A stretch of DNA of 7,430 nucleotides from Acidobacteriaceae bacterium (GTDB taxonomy: Bacteria > Acidobacteriota > Terriglobia > Bryobacterales > Bryobacteraceae). The stretch spans positions 1-7,430 of the forward strand of contig JAFAQG010000485.1 of assembly GCA_019246575.1 (NCBI GenBank). The letters are read 5' to 3'. The translations under genes and the position numbers were made by a program. The notes under the pieces are model-generated. The model was not told the origin of the DNA. It made no database searches and saw nothing but the letters and a program-made list of their open reading frames with translations. Below, piece by piece: positions 6,873 to 7,430 of this stretch; position 1 is the stretch's first letter; each line of letters opens with the position of its first letter.

Positions 6873-6881
6873 TGTTATGAT
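6873..6881 (+). promoter_or_regulatory. Extended -10 promoter candidate for the gene at 6930
   Basis: TGTTATGAT fits the extended -10 pattern TGnTATAAT with one mismatch. The best upstream box, TTGTGC at 6851-6856, is poor and 19 nt away, so the TG extension would have to compensate. A start near 6888 would give a leader of about 42 nt before ATG 6930. On the other strand I see only a weak pair, TTGAAA then TGAATT at 6850-6822, for the phosphopantetheinyl transferase. Confidence 0.4.
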
Positions 6882-6929
6882 CTGCAGGTACTACACAAAA
6901 GCCCGTCGCATGCAGTCGAATGCGAATCT

Positions 6930-7430
6930 ATGAGCACCCCCGCCGCCCCACAACTTAAAGGCAGCCATTCTCTTGCAATCGAATGGGCGCTTCCGTCGCA
7001 ATCGCTCAAGGTACAACTTAGTGCCGGCATTCTGTCATCCTTACAAATGAGAGTCCGTGAGAGCCTTCGGACCGAACCTGAGCTACGCCCGGCCGGCGTT
7101 CTTATTGGCCGGTGCGCCTGCTCCGCGACATGGAATGTCAGCATCGAAGAGTATCTGCCTATCGAGTGGGATGCAAGCCGTGGAGGCGCGCCGTTCCTCA
7201 CGGACGAGCAACAATCGCGAGTTGATGGCATTTCGGCAGTACACCGAACCGATGCGCTCCTCGTTGGTTTTTACCGCATCGGGCATGTAGCCAATGACGA
7301 TGAGCGTTCCGCAACCGAAACCCCGGACGACGTTCTCGGAGAGGACGAACGCGCTTTCATCGCGAAGTATTGCTCAGTGTCGAACATCAGCATTGCGATA
7401 AGCCTGGAGACGGAAAATCTCGAGCCGAGA
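6930..7430 (+). CDS. MPN/JAB-like domain protein of unknown function, 3' partial
   Basis: An open frame of 167 codons runs from ATG 6930 to the right edge without a stop; the frame is closed upstream only by a TGA at 6837-6839, and ATG 6930 is its first ATG. The visible protein is soluble and acidic, without signal peptide or membrane segment. GVLIGR (56-61), an acidic stretch VSIEEYLPIEWD (70-81), LLVGFYRIGH (110-119) and EDERAFIAKYC (138-148) follow the order of strands and helices in MPN/JAB domains (pattern GxLLG, then GxYHSH, then a helix). The metal-binding residues are not visible: Pro replaces the usual Glu, and RIGH stands where His-x-His is expected, so peptidase activity is unlikely. 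I recall similar proteins in Acidobacteriota. There is no clear Shine-Dalgarno site. No link to the A-T/P450 genes is evident; it is divergent from the phosphopantetheinyl transferase gene. Confidence 0.65.
   Translation, partial: MSTPAAPQLKGSHSLAIEWALPSQSLKVQLSAGILSSLQMRVRESLRTEPELRPAGVLIGRCACSATWNVSIEEYLPIEWDASRGGAPFLTDEQQSRVDGISAVHRTDALLVGFYRIGHVANDDERSATETPDDVLGEDERAFIAKYCSVSNISIAISLETENLEPR

Noticed and set aside
6911..6987. Similar stretches TGCAGTCGAATGCG and TGCAATCGAATGGG
   Set aside because: Two imperfect copies, one inside coding sequence, are not enough for a repeat family.
1..7430. tRNA, rRNA, CRISPR array, insertion sequence or attachment site
   Set aside because: I saw no regularly spaced repeats, transposase motifs, terminal inverted repeats or RNA gene signatures on either strand.

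Overview
The window looks like part of a bacterial chromosome, most plausibly from an Acidobacteriota member or a related soil bacterium. This placement rests on two weak, memory-based cues: the long soluble tail on the WecA-like protein at the left edge, and the MPN-like protein fragment at the right edge. Both resemble proteins I associate with Acidobacteriota. Base composition is moderate, and the start sites of the two central genes have strong Shine-Dalgarno sequences. Nearly all of the window is coding.

Layout. (1) At 2-1327 (+) is the 3' part of a WecA/TagO/MraY-family sugar-1-phosphate transferase, which starts undecaprenyl-linked glycans. Its beginning lies outside the window. (2) At 1511-3337 (+) is a stand-alone adenylation-thiolation (A-T) didomain of the nonribosomal peptide synthetase type. 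It has no condensation, thioesterase or reductase domain. Its binding-pocket residues read DALFLGNVLK, close to a known leucine code. (3) At 3391-4641 (+), 53 bp downstream, is a complete cytochrome P450. (4) At 4746-6014 (+) is an N-acyltransferase-like protein, apparently with two GNAT-type domains. It has a TTG start and a leader that holds a promoter-like sequence and hairpins. (5) At 6009-6794 (-), converging on gene 4 with a 6-bp tail-to-tail overlap, is an Sfp-type 4'-phosphopantetheinyl transferase. (6) At 6930-7430 (+), open at the right edge, is an MPN/JAB-like protein with no visible metal ligands.

How they may work together (inference). The phosphopantetheinyl transferase would arm Ser562 of the A-T protein. 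The adenylation domain would load a hydrophobic, possibly leucine-like, amino acid on that arm. The P450 would oxidise the tethered aminoacyl group, as in the NovH/NovI and NikP1/NikQ pairs, which make beta-hydroxy amino acids on a carrier protein. There is no condensation or release domain, so the GNAT-like protein is a candidate for acylating the amino acid or transferring it from the carrier. The neighbouring glycan-initiating transferase raises the possibility that the acceptor is a sugar. The set is therefore a candidate compact aminoacyl-tailoring locus. The visible genes do not prove that the GNAT-like protein or the glycan gene belongs to the same pathway.
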